NCBI RefSeq assembly: GCF_004519335.1
Contig: NZ_SOZD01000002.1
Coordinates: forward strand, 806,001-870,000
Reading direction: 5' to 3'
DNA: 64,000 nt
Source of the DNA: Jiella endophytica
GTDB lineage: Bacteria > Pseudomonadota > Alphaproteobacteria > Rhizobiales > Rhizobiaceae
The notes beneath the pieces were generated by a model. That model saw only the letters and a list, made by a program, of their open reading frames with translations, was not told where the DNA came from and made no database searches. Below, in pieces: positions 19,117 through 27,453 of the stretch (the first letter of the stretch is position 1; every line of letters starts with the position of its first letter). The translations under genes and the position numbers were made by a program.

Positions 19117-19982
19117 AGGGTGAGCGCTCCCCGCCGCGCCTCGAACAGCATGACGCCGGTGGCGACGGCGAGGTTGAGGCTGTCGGCGCGCCCGGCCTGG
19201 GGGATCCGCACGAGGGTGTCGCAGGCGGCGGCCATCTCGTCGGAGAGCCCGGCCTGCTCGTTGCCCATGAAAAGAAGCGTCGCAGCCTTGCCGTAGTTCG
19301 GTTCGCGAAAGTCCACCGTGCCGGCCATGTGGGTTCCGACGATCTGGCCGGTAAAGCAGGAGCGCCAGGCGAGGAACTCCGCTTCCTTCGCCCGCAGGAC
19401 CGGGACGGCGAAGATCGAGCCCATGGTCGCCCTCACGGTCTCAAGCGAAAACGGATCGACGCAGTCGCCGACGAGGATCACCGCCTTCGCCCCCGTCGCA
19501 TCGGCGGTGCGCAGGATGGTGCCGAGATTGCCGGGATCGCGCACCCTGTCGAGGGCAACGGCGACCTCGCCCGGCTGCAGCGCCAGTCTTCCAAGCGGCG
19601 TCAGCTGGCGCCGGAAGACGCCGATGGCGCTTTGTGGGTTGTCGCGCCTTGCGATCGCCTCCAGCACCTTGGCGCTCGCCTCGATGACGTCGGCGCCGAT
19701 GCCGACGGCCCGCGACACGGCGCGGGTCAAGATCTCGCTGCCGCCCTGCAGCGCCGCCTTCGACACCACCAGGGTCTTCAGCTCCCAGCCGGCATCGAAG
19801 CCGTCGAGAACGAGCTTCAGACCCTCGACGAGGAACAGGCTGGTCTCGTCGCGGTGGCGCTTCTGGGCGAGCGCGCGGATGTCCTTGACGATCGGATTGG
19901 CGGCGCTGGCGATCTCCTTGATCCGGCCGGGCGCGGCGAGCCCCCCGCCGGAGCGGCGCGTCGAAGAGGGTCCGTCAGTCAT
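19113..19982 (-). CDS. TrmH/SpoU-family RNA 2'-O-methyltransferase
   Basis: SPOUT-class methyltransferase of 289 residues, acting on 23S rRNA or tRNA ribose. An N-terminal substrate-binding domain (IVKDIRALAQKRHRDETSLF, LVEGLKLVLDG) is followed by the SpoU domain. Its three motifs are ALDRVRDPGNLGTILRTADA, FSLETVRATMGSIFAVPVLR and LLFMGNEQAGLSDEM ... IPQAGRADSLNLAVATGVML. I use ATG 19982, which overlaps the end of the upstream methyltransferase gene by 8 bp; another ATG lies two codons upstream. The target nucleotide cannot be read from sequence. Confidence 0.88.
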   Translation of the reverse strand: MTDGPSSTRRSGGGLAAPGRIKEIASAANPIVKDIRALAQKRHRDETSLFLVEGLKLVLDGFDAGWELKTLVVSKAALQGGSEILTRAVSRAVGIGADVIEASAKVLEAIARRDNPQSAIGVFRRQLTPLGRLALQPGEVAVALDRVRDPGNLGTILRTADATGAKAVILVGDCVDPFSLETVRATMGSIFAVPVLRAKEAEFLAWRSCFTGQIVGTHMAGTVDFREPNYGKAATLLFMGNEQAGLSDEMAAACDTLVRIPQAGRADSLNLAVATGVMLFEARRGALTL

Positions 19983-21144
19983 CGGCAATCCAGCGGCTAA
20001 AAAGCGAGGTCGAGAGCAGTCTCGGTTCGGCGCCGGCCTCGCCGATCACCAGTTCGCCGGCTTCGATCCGGCCGTGAAGGCCGCGAAAGGCTTCGCCCAT
20101 CAGCGCCCCGAGCGAATAGAAGGAGGAGCGGATCGAATAGGCGGTGAGGATGACGCAGTCCGGTCTGTCCGAGAGGATGGCTCTGGTCAGCGCCACGAGA
20201 TAGGACAGGTCTTCGAGGAGCTGCCAGGTCTCGCCCTTCGGACCGCGGCCGAATTTCGGCGGATCGAGAAGGACGATGTCGTAGCGGCTGCCGCGCTTTG
20301 CCTCGCGCTCGACATAGCGCACCGCGTCCTCGCAGATCCAGCGGATCGGACGCTCCTGAAGGCCGGCCATCTCCTGGTTCTCGCGGGCCCAGCCGATCGC
20401 CTTCTTCGAGGCGTCGACATGGGTGACCTCGGCGCCGGCCCTTGCGGCGATCAGCGAGGCAAGGCCCGTATAGCCGAAGAGGTTGAGGACGCGCGGCGTC
20501 ACGCCGTCGGCAATCCGCCTGGCGATCCGATCCTCGACGAAGGCCCAGTGCGCCGCCTGTTCGGGAAAGACGCCGACATGGCGGAACGAGGTGAAGCGCC
20601 CGAGATAGGACAGCCCGTCATGGGCCAGAGGCCAGGTCTCGCCGAGCGGCTCGCCCGGAAACTGCCAGCGGCCGAGCCCCTCCTCCTCGACATCGCCGGA
20701 AAACACCGCGTCGGTGCGCTCCCAGTCCTTCGACGCGAGGCGCCGCGGCCAGATCGCCTGATTCTCCGGCCGCCGGATGCGATAGTCGCCATAGCGCTCG
20801 AGCTTCTCGCCGTCGCCGCTGTCGAGGAGTTCGTAGTCGGCGCCGGGCGAAACCGTCAGCACCACGGGAGCGACGAATTCCGGCCGTGGCCCCGCCGGCG
20901 CCGTGAGTTCCAGCCGTTTTGCCGGCGGGCTAGCAGCCTCGCGGCCGGCGGCATGCCCATCAGCATGGCGCGCGTTTGTGGGGCGCGCGTCCGTGGGGCG
21001 CTCGTCGGCGGGCCGCCCCCGCTGCGGCCGTCCGGCCGGGCCTTGTTTCGGCGGGGCGTCCGCCGTGCCGGCGCGCCGCTTCTGCCGGCTGCCGCGGGCG
21101 GCATCCGGAGCGCTCGATTGCTGCGGTCGGCGGCTGCGCGCCAA
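19975..21144 (-). CDS. Class I SAM-dependent rRNA methyltransferase (RlmI-like)
   Basis: COG1092-type methyltransferase of 389 residues. The Rossmann core is present: RVLNLFGYTGLASLIAARAG (motif I), VTHVDASKKAIGWARENQ, IVLLDPPKFGRGPKG (catalytic motif IV region) and a final LSTSLFSRWIADD. The N-terminal ~80 residues are an Arg/Pro/Gly/Ala-rich low-complexity tail (with repeated RP-T-ARPT-type units) instead of a PUA domain; part of it may not be translated if a later start is used. First gene of the apparent operon with the TrmH-type gene and lspA. Confidence 0.82.
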   Translation of the reverse strand: MARSRRPQQSSAPDAARGSRQKRRAGTADAPPKQGPAGRPQRGRPADERPTDARPTNARHADGHAAGREAASPPAKRLELTAPAGPRPEFVAPVVLTVSPGADYELLDSGDGEKLERYGDYRIRRPENQAIWPRRLASKDWERTDAVFSGDVEEEGLGRWQFPGEPLGETWPLAHDGLSYLGRFTSFRHVGVFPEQAAHWAFVEDRIARRIADGVTPRVLNLFGYTGLASLIAARAGAEVTHVDASKKAIGWARENQEMAGLQERPIRWICEDAVRYVEREAKRGSRYDIVLLDPPKFGRGPKGETWQLLEDLSYLVALTRAILSDRPDCVILTAYSIRSSFYSLGALMGEAFRGLHGRIEAGELVIGEAGAEPRLLSTSLFSRWIADD

Positions 21145-21305
21145 GGCCCTGCTCCTTGCGGGTTCTGCCGGCCCTGCCGGTCAGTCGCGCTCTCTATCGG
21201 TTCTCGTACGGCTTGGCAAAGCCGTGAAAACCGTCAAGTTAGGGGCCTCGTGCGATCGGGCACGCGGCCGCGCCATCCGGCCGAAGAGATCAGGGGAGGA
21301 CGATC

Positions 21306-21773
21306 ATGGATCTGAACGGCGAATACCGGCTGCCGGCGAGCCGCGAAACGGTGTGGGCGAAGCTCAACGACCCGGAGGTGCTGAAACGCTGCATCCCCGG
21401 CTGCGAGGAGCTGGAAAAGACCGGCGACAACGAAATGAAGGCGACGGTGACGGCCAAGGTCGGACCGGTGAAGGCGAAGTTCAACGGCGAGGTCCGGCTC
21501 GAGAACATCAAGCCGCCGGAGAGCTATTCGATCGTCGGCGAGGGCAAGGGCGGCATTGCCGGCTTCGCCAAGGGCGGCGCCGACGTCCATCTCGCCGAAG
21601 ACGGCGCCGAGACGATCCTCACCTACAGCGTCAGCGCGCAGGTCGGCGGCAAGCTCGCCCAGCTCGGTGGCCGGCTGATCGATTCTTCCGCCAAGAAGCT
21701 ATCCGGTCAGTTCTTCGACAATTTCGCCAAGGAGGTCGAGGCGGCGGAGACCGGCGGCGAAGTCGGCGCTTGA
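21306..21773 (+). CDS. CoxG/SRPBCC-family protein
   Basis: A 155-residue protein of the CoxG (carbon monoxide dehydrogenase subunit G) branch of the SRPBCC fold, a hydrophobic-cavity or membrane-associated helper. The N-terminal MDLNGEYRLPASRETVWAKL NDPEVLKRCIPGCE and the mid AKVGPVKAKFNGEVRLENIK are typical, followed by the GGKLAQLGGRLIDSSAKKLS helix. A strong GGGGAGGA site precedes ATG 21306. No coxLMS genes are adjacent, so involvement in CO oxidation should not be assumed. Confidence 0.85.
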   Translation: MDLNGEYRLPASRETVWAKLNDPEVLKRCIPGCEELEKTGDNEMKATVTAKVGPVKAKFNGEVRLENIKPPESYSIVGEGKGGIAGFAKGGADVHLAEDGAETILTYSVSAQVGGKLAQLGGRLIDSSAKKLSGQFFDNFAKEVEAAETGGEVGA

Positions 21774-21881
21774 GAGGGGGCCAGTCCGGCACCGGCCCGG
21801 AAATCGACGTGGATTTCCGGTAAGCCCCTTGATGTACAAGCAATGTGTCAGAGCGCTCAGGCCGCGTGGCGCTCTCGACGA

Positions 21882-21990
21882 GATGCAGCGTCGGCCGGAG
21901 AATCGCAATCGATTTTCGGGCAGCGCGACGCGGTGATCGAATAGGTGCGAGCGTTGCCTGCGCGTCCGAATGGAGCCGGCTCGCTCCAGG
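21882..21990 (+). repeat. Dispersed intergenic repeat, copy 4
   Basis: Diverged copy: GATGCAGCGTCGGCCGGAGA, then CGCAATCGATTTTCGGGCAG, CGCGACGCGGTGATCGAATA, GGTGCGAGCGTTGCCT and GCGCGTCCGAATGG. The final hairpin has changed to GAGCCGGCTC. It occupies the coxG-like/alpha-beta hydrolase gap (21774-22041), where no gene is visible. Confidence 0.6.
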
Positions 21991-22041
21991 GACATGCGGG
22001 CATCGGACCTGCAGCGGCGGACGAGAGCCGGGGAAACGACG

Positions 22042-23028
22042 GTGAGCGACATCAAAGAGCAGCCAGAATTCTTCGAGACGCCCGGCAATCCGGCGCCGGA
22101 CAATCTCGTCCCCGGCTTTCTCCTCACCTCCGACAAGCGCCGGCTGCGCTATGCCATCGCCCATGTCAGGGGCCCGTCGCGGGGCACTGTGGTGCTGCTG
22201 CAGGGTCGCAACGAGGCGATCGAGAAATATTTCGAGACGATCGGCGACCTCAATGCTCGCGGCTTTTCCGTCGTCACCTTCGACTGGCGTGGTCAGGGCG
22301 GCTCGGAGCGGCTGCTGCGCCGGTCGCGCCTCGGCCATGTCCGGCATTTCGGCCAGTATCTGACCGACCTCGAATGCGTGATGCAGGAGGTCGTGCTGCC
22401 GGACTGCCACCCGCCCTATCATCTGCTCGCCCATTCGATGGGTGGGCTGGTCGCGCTGCATGCCTCGTCGCGGCTGTCGAACACCATCGAGCGGATGGTC
22501 CTCCTGGCGCCGCTGATCGGTTTCGCCGCCAGCTTTCCCTCGGTCGCCATGCTTGCACGCCTCGCCAACGCCGCGCGCTGGCTCGGCTTCGCCAGCCTGC
22601 CGGTGCGCCGCTCGATTCCCGGCAAGATGCCCCATGCTGCGGACAATCCGCTGACCTCGGATCCCCGGCGCTACGCACGCAACCGGCGTCTTGCCGAGGA
22701 GGCGCCAGAGCTGTTCCTCGGCAGCCCGAGCGTTGCCTGGCTCGCGGCGGTGACGCGGGCGATGCGGCGGTTCGAGCGCTCCGCCGAAATCGCCGCGCTG
22801 TCGGTGCCGACGCTGTTCGTCGTTGCCGGTGCGGACCGGGTGGTCTCGCCGGCCGCAGCCGAGAAGCTGGCTTACCGGATGCGCTGCGGATCGAGCCTCA
22901 CCATCCCGCTCGCCCGGCACGAACTGCTGCAGGAGGCCGATCCCTTTCGCGAACAGGCGCTGGAAATCTTCGATGCCTATGTCGGAAATGCGAGCTCCGC
23001 CGATCAGCCGAGCCTCGCAGCCGAATAG
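22042..23028 (+). CDS. Alpha/beta hydrolase (lysophospholipase-like)
   Basis: Serine hydrolase of 328 residues resembling PldB/monoacylglycerol-lipase-type proteins. Visible are the oxyanion region VVLLQGRNEAIEKYFETIGD, FDWRGQGGSERLL, the nucleophile elbow HLLAHSMGGLVALHAS (Ser), the acid in VVAGADRVVS and the histidine in LARHELLQEAD. No signal peptide is seen. I chose GTG 22042 (MSDIKEQPEFF) after GGGGAAACGAC; the frame extends upstream through part of repeat copy 4 without a credible start. The substrate is not determined. Confidence 0.82.
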   Translation: MSDIKEQPEFFETPGNPAPDNLVPGFLLTSDKRRLRYAIAHVRGPSRGTVVLLQGRNEAIEKYFETIGDLNARGFSVVTFDWRGQGGSERLLRRSRLGHVRHFGQYLTDLECVMQEVVLPDCHPPYHLLAHSMGGLVALHASSRLSNTIERMVLLAPLIGFAASFPSVAMLARLANAARWLGFASLPVRRSIPGKMPHAADNPLTSDPRRYARNRRLAEEAPELFLGSPSVAWLAAVTRAMRRFERSAEIAALSVPTLFVVAGADRVVSPAAAEKLAYRMRCGSSLTIPLARHELLQEADPFREQALEIFDAYVGNASSADQPSLAAE

Positions 23029-23058
23029 CCGCGCCTTTCGCCTCCGGACGATCTGCGT

Positions 23059-23850
23059 TCAGCCGGCGAGGATCGCCGCCGCCGCCGCATGGAGCTCAGG
23101 CGTCGCCGCCGCGAGGACGTCGCCGCCGGCTTCCGGCCGTCCGCCGGAAAAGGTCGTGACGACGCCGCCCGCCTGCTCGACGATCGCGATCAGCGCAGCG
23201 ATGTCGTAGGGCTTCAGCCCGCTTTCGACGACCAGATCGACATGGCCTGCCGCAAGCATGGCGAAGGCATAGCAGTCGGTGCCGAAGCGGGTCAGCCGGG
23301 CGCGTGCCTCCAGTTTCTCGAAGCGTTCCAGGAGACCGCCCGCAAAGAGCCGCGGCGAGGTGGTGAACAGTGTCGCAGCCTCCAGCGACGTCGTCTTCCG
23401 GGTCGCAAGCCGCCGCGGCGCTTCATCGCCGCGCTTCAAGAACGTGCCGCTGCCGTCGGCATAGAAGCGCTCGCCGGTGAATGGCTGGGACATCAGCCCC
23501 AGCCTTGCACGGCCATCGACATAGTGGCCGACGAGGGTTCCCCAGACCGGAATTCCGGCAATGAACGCCCGGGTGCCGTCGATCGGGTCGATGACCCACT
23601 GGCGAGCCTCGCCGCCCGGCGCGGCGGCCGTCTCGCCGAACTCCTCGCCGAGGATCGCGTGGTTCGGGAAATCCCGCCGGATCAACCCGACGATCGCCTG
23701 CTCGGCCGCCCGGTCCGCCTCGGTGACCGGATCGAAGGCGCCCTTCCCGAGCTTGTTGTCGACGCCGCCGCCTGCCCGAAACCGCGGCAGAGTCTCGCGA
23801 TCGGCGGCATCCGCCAGGGCCATCAGGAATGTCGCGTCAGGCTCGGCCAT
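23059..23850 (-). CDS. hisN: Histidinol-phosphatase/inositol monophosphatase family
   Basis: Mg-dependent phosphatase of 263 residues. Both metal motifs are present: ILGEEFGE and WVIDPIDGTRAFIAGIP (DPIDGT), plus the C-terminal GLKPYDIAALIAIVEQAGG (the D-x-A-A box). The sequence style, with KLGKGAFDPVTEADRAAEQA, matches the HisN group that dephosphorylates histidinol phosphate in alphaproteobacteria and actinobacteria, but inositol or other sugar phosphates cannot be excluded. The start is ATG 23850. It forms the left boundary of the small RNA locus. Confidence 0.82.
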   Translation of the reverse strand: MAEPDATFLMALADAADRETLPRFRAGGGVDNKLGKGAFDPVTEADRAAEQAIVGLIRRDFPNHAILGEEFGETAAAPGGEARQWVIDPIDGTRAFIAGIPVWGTLVGHYVDGRARLGLMSQPFTGERFYADGSGTFLKRGDEAPRRLATRKTTSLEAATLFTTSPRLFAGGLLERFEKLEARARLTRFGTDCYAFAMLAAGHVDLVVESGLKPYDIAALIAIVEQAGGVVTTFSGGRPEAGGDVLAAATPELHAAAAAILAG

Positions 23851-24054
23851 GGGACTCGCTTTCACTGGCGTTCTTGGCAAGCGCCGGCGCTCATGCGACG
23901 CAGGCGGTCTGCTGGGCTTTCGATATCACGCTGACGGCGAAGGCCTTTCCGGTCGCGCGGACACCCGCGCAGGACAAAGGCTTGCCGCGACGGTTTGCCA
24001 CATTTCTCTTCACGGAAACGTGATAGAAGGGGCAGCAAGTATCGGTCAAGACCG

Positions 24055-24083
24055 TTGACATATTCGGCACCGCAACATAGCTT
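24055..24083 (+). promoter_or_regulatory. Sigma-70 promoter of the small RNA
   Basis: Consensus -35 TTGACA (24055-24060), 17-base spacer, -10 TAGCTT (24078-24083). Transcription would start near 24090. Confidence 0.7.
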
Positions 24084-24089
24084 TTGCGT

Positions 24090-24172
24090 TGCGGCATCCG
24101 TGCCGCTGCCCTTATGGGCGTTTCCTCCCTAGACTTCAGACCGCGCTGCTTCAACGCAGTGCGGTTTTTTTT
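24090..24172 (+). ncRNA. Small regulatory RNA, alpha-r8/MmgR-like
   Basis: An 80-85 nt transcript is bounded by a consensus promoter and a strong terminator, with no open reading frame. Predicted elements in order: hairpin GCGGCA-TCCG-TGCCGC (24091-24106); a second small stem GCCC-TTAT-GGGC (24108-24119); a single-stranded TTTCCTCCCTAGACTTCAGA (24121-24140) whose CCUCCC can pair with Shine-Dalgarno sequences; then the terminator stem. From memory, the alpha-r8 family (MmgR of Sinorhizobium meliloti, about 77 nt, affecting polyhydroxybutyrate accumulation) lies between an inositol-monophosphatase-family gene and an N-formylglutamate amidohydrolase gene. These are exactly the neighbours here. 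Identity rests on synteny and architecture, not on an alignment. Confidence 0.72.
24141..24172 (+). terminator. Rho-independent terminator of the small RNA
   Basis: Stem CCGCGCTGC / GCAGTGCGG (nine pairs including one G-U) with a TTCAAC loop, followed by eight T residues (24165-24172). Confidence 0.92.
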
Positions 24173-24244
24173 GCCTGAAATCCGGCCTGGTTTCGACTGC
24201 CTGCCGACACGCGTCTCTTCGCCGCGAAGACGGGGAGTTCCCGC

Positions 24245-25147
24245 CTATTCCGCTGCGGCGGGCCGCGCGGAATAGTCGGCCGCGACGTCGGCCGCAAACC
24301 GCTCGACGAAGCCCGACAGCTGCTCCTTCAGCCGCAGGAAGCCGTGGTGGGGGCGGAAGTTGATCTCGTCGGCATAAAGGCCGCGATTGATCTCGATCTG
24401 GATCGCATGGAGGCCGATGGCGGGGCGCCCGTAGTGCTCGGTGATGTAGCCGCCGGCATAGGGCTTGTTGCGGGCGACGTCGAAGCCGAAGACCGACAGA
24501 TGCGAGGTCGCCATCGCGACGAAGCGGCTGGAAGCGCTGGTGCCGTAGCGGTCGCCGATGACGATGTCCGGCCGCCGGCCGCCGGGCAGCGCCCTGACGC
24601 TCGACGGCATCGAATGGCAATCGATCAGGATGGCGAAGCCGAACTGCTCGCGGGTGCGCATCAGCAGCGTCTCGAGCGATTTGTGAAACGGCCGGTAGAT
24701 CGCGTCGATCCGCCGCATGGCCGCCGCGACCGGCATCATGCCGCGATAGATCTCCTCGTTCTCGGCGACGATGCGCGGCACCGTCCCGAGACCGCCGGCA
24801 ACCCGCAGCGAGGCGGAATTGGCAAATTCCGGCAGGGCGTCACTGAACATCTTCGGGTCGAGTTCGAACGGCTCGCGATTGACGTCGAGATAGGCCCGCG
24901 GGAAGCGGGCGCGAATCAGCGGCGCGCCGAAACCGGGGGCGAAAGCGAAGAGATCGTCGACGAAAATGTCCTCCGAGCGGCGGATCGCCTCCCGTCCGAG
25001 GCGCGTCGCCGCCATCAGGTCGTTCGGGTAGTCCCGCCCGCTGTGGGGCGAGCAGAAGACGAACGGAATCGCCGGTTCGGATGGCTCGACGATCTCGAAG
25101 GCCGGCACCAGGCCATCGCTGGTCTTCAGTGTCGGAATGTCCGTCAA
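24245..25147 (-). CDS. N-formylglutamate amidohydrolase family protein
   Basis: A 300-residue metal-dependent deformylase/amidohydrolase family member (HutG-like). Visible are FVFCSPHSGRDYPNDLM near the N-terminus, RAYLDVNREPFELDPKMF, FAILIDCHSMPS and IQIEINRGLYADE, which supply the conserved His, Asp and Glu ligands. No other histidine-degradation gene is adjacent, so its substrate may not be N-formylglutamate. It is divergent from cpdR and forms the right boundary of the small RNA locus. Confidence 0.88.
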   Translation of the reverse strand: MTDIPTLKTSDGLVPAFEIVEPSEPAIPFVFCSPHSGRDYPNDLMAATRLGREAIRRSEDIFVDDLFAFAPGFGAPLIRARFPRAYLDVNREPFELDPKMFSDALPEFANSASLRVAGGLGTVPRIVAENEEIYRGMMPVAAAMRRIDAIYRPFHKSLETLLMRTREQFGFAILIDCHSMPSSVRALPGGRRPDIVIGDRYGTSASSRFVAMATSHLSVFGFDVARNKPYAGGYITEHYGRPAIGLHAIQIEINRGLYADEINFRPHHGFLRLKEQLSGFVERFAADVAADYSARPAAAE

Positions 25148-25300
25148 TCGTCCCTCTTCGAAAGGTTATGCCGGAAAACTAGGGCCGTCGCGCCGATTGC
25201 GCCAATTCCTTTTAGAAAATATTGGACCTATCTGGTATGAAATTCGTGTAAGAATGGGGTGATAACGAACCGGCCGGCCCGGCCAATTCGGATTTTGGGA

Positions 25301-25666
25301 ATGTCGAAGATACTGCTTGCTGAAGACGATAACGACATGCGCCGGTTTCTGGCGAAGGCGCTGGAGCGCGCGGGCTACGAGGTGGTCGCGTTCGACAATG
25401 GCGGCAGCGCCTATGAGCGGCTGCGCGAGGAACCTTTCTCGCTGCTTCTGACCGACATCGTCATGCCGGAGATGGACGGCATCGAGCTTGCCCGCCGGGC
25501 GACCGAGCTCGATCCGGATCTGAAGGTGATGTTCATCACCGGCTTTGCCGCCGTGGCGCTCAATCCCGATTCGAAGGCGCCGAAGAACGCCAAGATCCTT
25601 TCAAAGCCCTTCCACCTGCGCGAGCTGGTCGACGAAGTCGGCAAGATCCTCGAAGACGCCGCCTGA
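25301..25666 (+). CDS. cpdR: Response regulator CpdR
   Basis: Stand-alone receiver domain of 121 residues (ATG 25301, MSKILLAEDDNDMRRFL). In Caulobacter and rhizobia, unphosphorylated CpdR primes the ClpXP protease for cell-cycle substrates such as PdeA and CtrA. The acidic pocket EDD (8-10), phospho-acceptor Asp52 in LLLTDIVMPEMDG, the Thr in MFITGFA and the Lys in ILSKPF are intact. The protein ends EDAA; a terminal Ala-Ala is known to matter for degradation of CpdR itself. No output domain is present. Confidence 0.92.
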   Translation: MSKILLAEDDNDMRRFLAKALERAGYEVVAFDNGGSAYERLREEPFSLLLTDIVMPEMDGIELARRATELDPDLKVMFITGFAAVALNPDSKAPKNAKILSKPFHLRELVDEVGKILEDAA

Positions 25667-26007
25667 TTCCGCCTGACGGCTGAAAGCGCCGCTGGCCGGC
25701 GTGCCGGCAAGGAAGACAGGCGATCGGCCGCTGCCGGCTGAGGCGGGCGGCGATCAGCTTGGACAAGGCAGGCGGCGGTCAACCGGGACGGGACGGGCAG
25801 CGATCGGCTTGGGCGCGAGACGAGGGCTACCCACGGGCGAGCACCAACGCGCTCTGCCGCTCCGGCCCGGCGCGGCCGGCGGCCTCGGTGGTCGGATAAG
25901 CGAGGCTTCAGACAGCCCCGTCACGCCACCGTCGCAAATCTTCGCCGGTGCCGGTTTTCCCTGTTGACGGATCGCGCGGTCCTGTGGTCTATGCCGCTCC
26001 GTCGAAT
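25667..26007. other. Gene-free interval, cpdR to tRNA-Val
   Basis: A 341-bp GC-rich stretch. I see no coding frame with a credible start and no clear hairpin terminator after cpdR. A TTGACG at 25965-25970 with TCTATG 18 bases later could be the tRNA promoter. Confidence 0.4.
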
Positions 26008-26082
26008 GGGCGTGTAGCTCAGCGGGAGAGCACTTCGTTGACATCGAAGGGGTCACAGGTTCAATCCCTGTCACGCCCACCA
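26008..26082 (+). tRNA. tRNA-Val (anticodon GAC)
   Basis: A 75-base cloverleaf with CCA encoded. The acceptor stem is GGGCGTG / CACGCCC, the D arm GCTC-AGCGGGA-GAGC, the anticodon arm CTTCG-TTGACAT-CGAAG (anticodon GAC, valine) and the T arm ACAGG-TTCAATC-CCTGT. All stems pair perfectly. It borders a lower-GC cassette. Confidence 0.97.
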
Positions 26083-26226
26083 TTCGGCTCCACAACATGA
26101 GTTTTTCGCTCTCAGAACAGAAGAGCGGGTTCTGCGTAGTCTGCTGAGAGGGCTCCGGCGCTCCGCGTCACCTTGGCCTGGCAAGCGGTTTCGATGTTCG
26201 GGCCGGCGCCGTCGCAACAGAAATGG

Positions 26227-27348
26227 TCAGGCCCTTCCAGCGTCAGCGGCCCGCCTGGCGCTTTCGATCCGCCACCATTCCCGCATGTAGAGGTCGCGCT
26301 CAGCGATCACGTCGCGCAGATCGACTTGCGATCTCCTGCGCAGATAACCCGTCTCTGCCAATTGGTCGCAACAGGCCTCTGCGTCGATCAGGAATGGCCC
26401 CTGCAGGTTCGGGTGAGGAGGTAGCGGGTTCAGGACATTGACCAGATAGTGGCTGTCATATGAACCGATGGCGTCGTCGATCGCCGGAAAGGTCGTGCTG
26501 ATGGTGGCGTTTCTTGCCAGATAGCCGACCTGTTCGGCTCGCTGGCAATAGGCGAGGCTGTGCATGGCCGAGCCGATGACCCCGACGATCTGGCGGGCAT
26601 TGGCGAATGCCGCAATCTGTTCCTGCAGTGACGCCTCCGTCGGGTCGAGCGTTTGAAACCCCTCGCGCTCGAGCGCCTTTTGAACCGTTGCTTCGCCGAA
26701 CGCGCTGCCTACCCCGCGACCCCGGACGACGTAGAGACGTTCGCCGCGGCCCGTTGACGGAAGCTTTTTCGCCACTTCGCGGAACGGCCGCGTAAAGGCC
26801 TTGCTGGCCCAGACCTGCACGACGAGCGAGGCGTCGGGAATGGTCAGCCTGCCGACCCGGACGGCCATGTTGCGCGGCACGAAGACGGCGTCGATGCCCA
26901 GCATGGAAAAGAACGTCCGCGCGAAGCTCGCAATGCCGGTCGACATGACCTGAAAAATCACCGGCCCCTTGTAGCCCGATTCGACCACCCACCAGAGCCG
27001 GGCCGTCGTCTCCACCATGAAATGCCCGAAGTGCTCGAAATAGCATCCGCCGTAAACGGCTTCCGCAAAGTGCTCGACGGGAAACTTCGAGACGTCGTCA
27101 TAGGCGATCGCAAGCTCGGTGGCCTTGCCCCCGATATTGCGCTGCAGTCCGGTTCCCGGAATCATCCGGCCGCTTTCATCGTAGACGCCGCCCCTGAAAG
27201 ACAGAGGCCCGCGCGACAGGATGGACGGCGGCGGCACGATGCAATTGTCGTGGATCGAAACGGTCGGCTCGCCGCCCAACCGGTTCTTGAGGATGACCTC
27301 CCGCTGAATATTCGAGACGTCTCCGAACACGTATTTCATGACGCGCAC
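26227..27348 (-). CDS. GT61-family (DUF563) glycosyltransferase
   Basis: A 373-residue protein resembling family 61 glycosyltransferases, which in bacteria often act in capsule or exopolysaccharide assembly. Diagnostic stretches are YFEHFGHFMVETTARLWWVV (the conserved HFGHFM box), RLYVVRGRGVGSAFGEATVQ, FQTLDPTEASLQEQIAAFAN and VGVIGSAMHSLAYC. No signal peptide or membrane helix is obvious. It is divergent from a sulfotransferase gene 105 bp away, and both look lower in GC than the surroundings. Substrate unknown. Confidence 0.75.
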   Translation of the reverse strand: MRVMKYVFGDVSNIQREVILKNRLGGEPTVSIHDNCIVPPPSILSRGPLSFRGGVYDESGRMIPGTGLQRNIGGKATELAIAYDDVSKFPVEHFAEAVYGGCYFEHFGHFMVETTARLWWVVESGYKGPVIFQVMSTGIASFARTFFSMLGIDAVFVPRNMAVRVGRLTIPDASLVVQVWASKAFTRPFREVAKKLPSTGRGERLYVVRGRGVGSAFGEATVQKALEREGFQTLDPTEASLQEQIAAFANARQIVGVIGSAMHSLAYCQRAEQVGYLARNATISTTFPAIDDAIGSYDSHYLVNVLNPLPPHPNLQGPFLIDAEACCDQLAETGYLRRRSQVDLRDVIAERDLYMREWWRIESARRAADAGRA

Positions 27349-27453
27349 TCGTTACCGATTGGCGAAGGCGGTGTTATAGGGAACCGCCGGATCGGCCGCC
27401 AGCGCTAAGGCAAGCCAGATATCGACGACACAGCATGGTGCAGCGAGGTAGCG

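Noticed and set aside
21306-21773. Carbon monoxide dehydrogenase operon
   Set aside because: The CoxG-like protein stands alone; no coxM, coxS, coxL or maturation genes are nearby.
26083-26226. Integration site or att repeat after tRNA-Val
   Set aside because: I could not find a second copy of the tRNA 3' end in the flanking 2-3 kb and no integrase gene is present.
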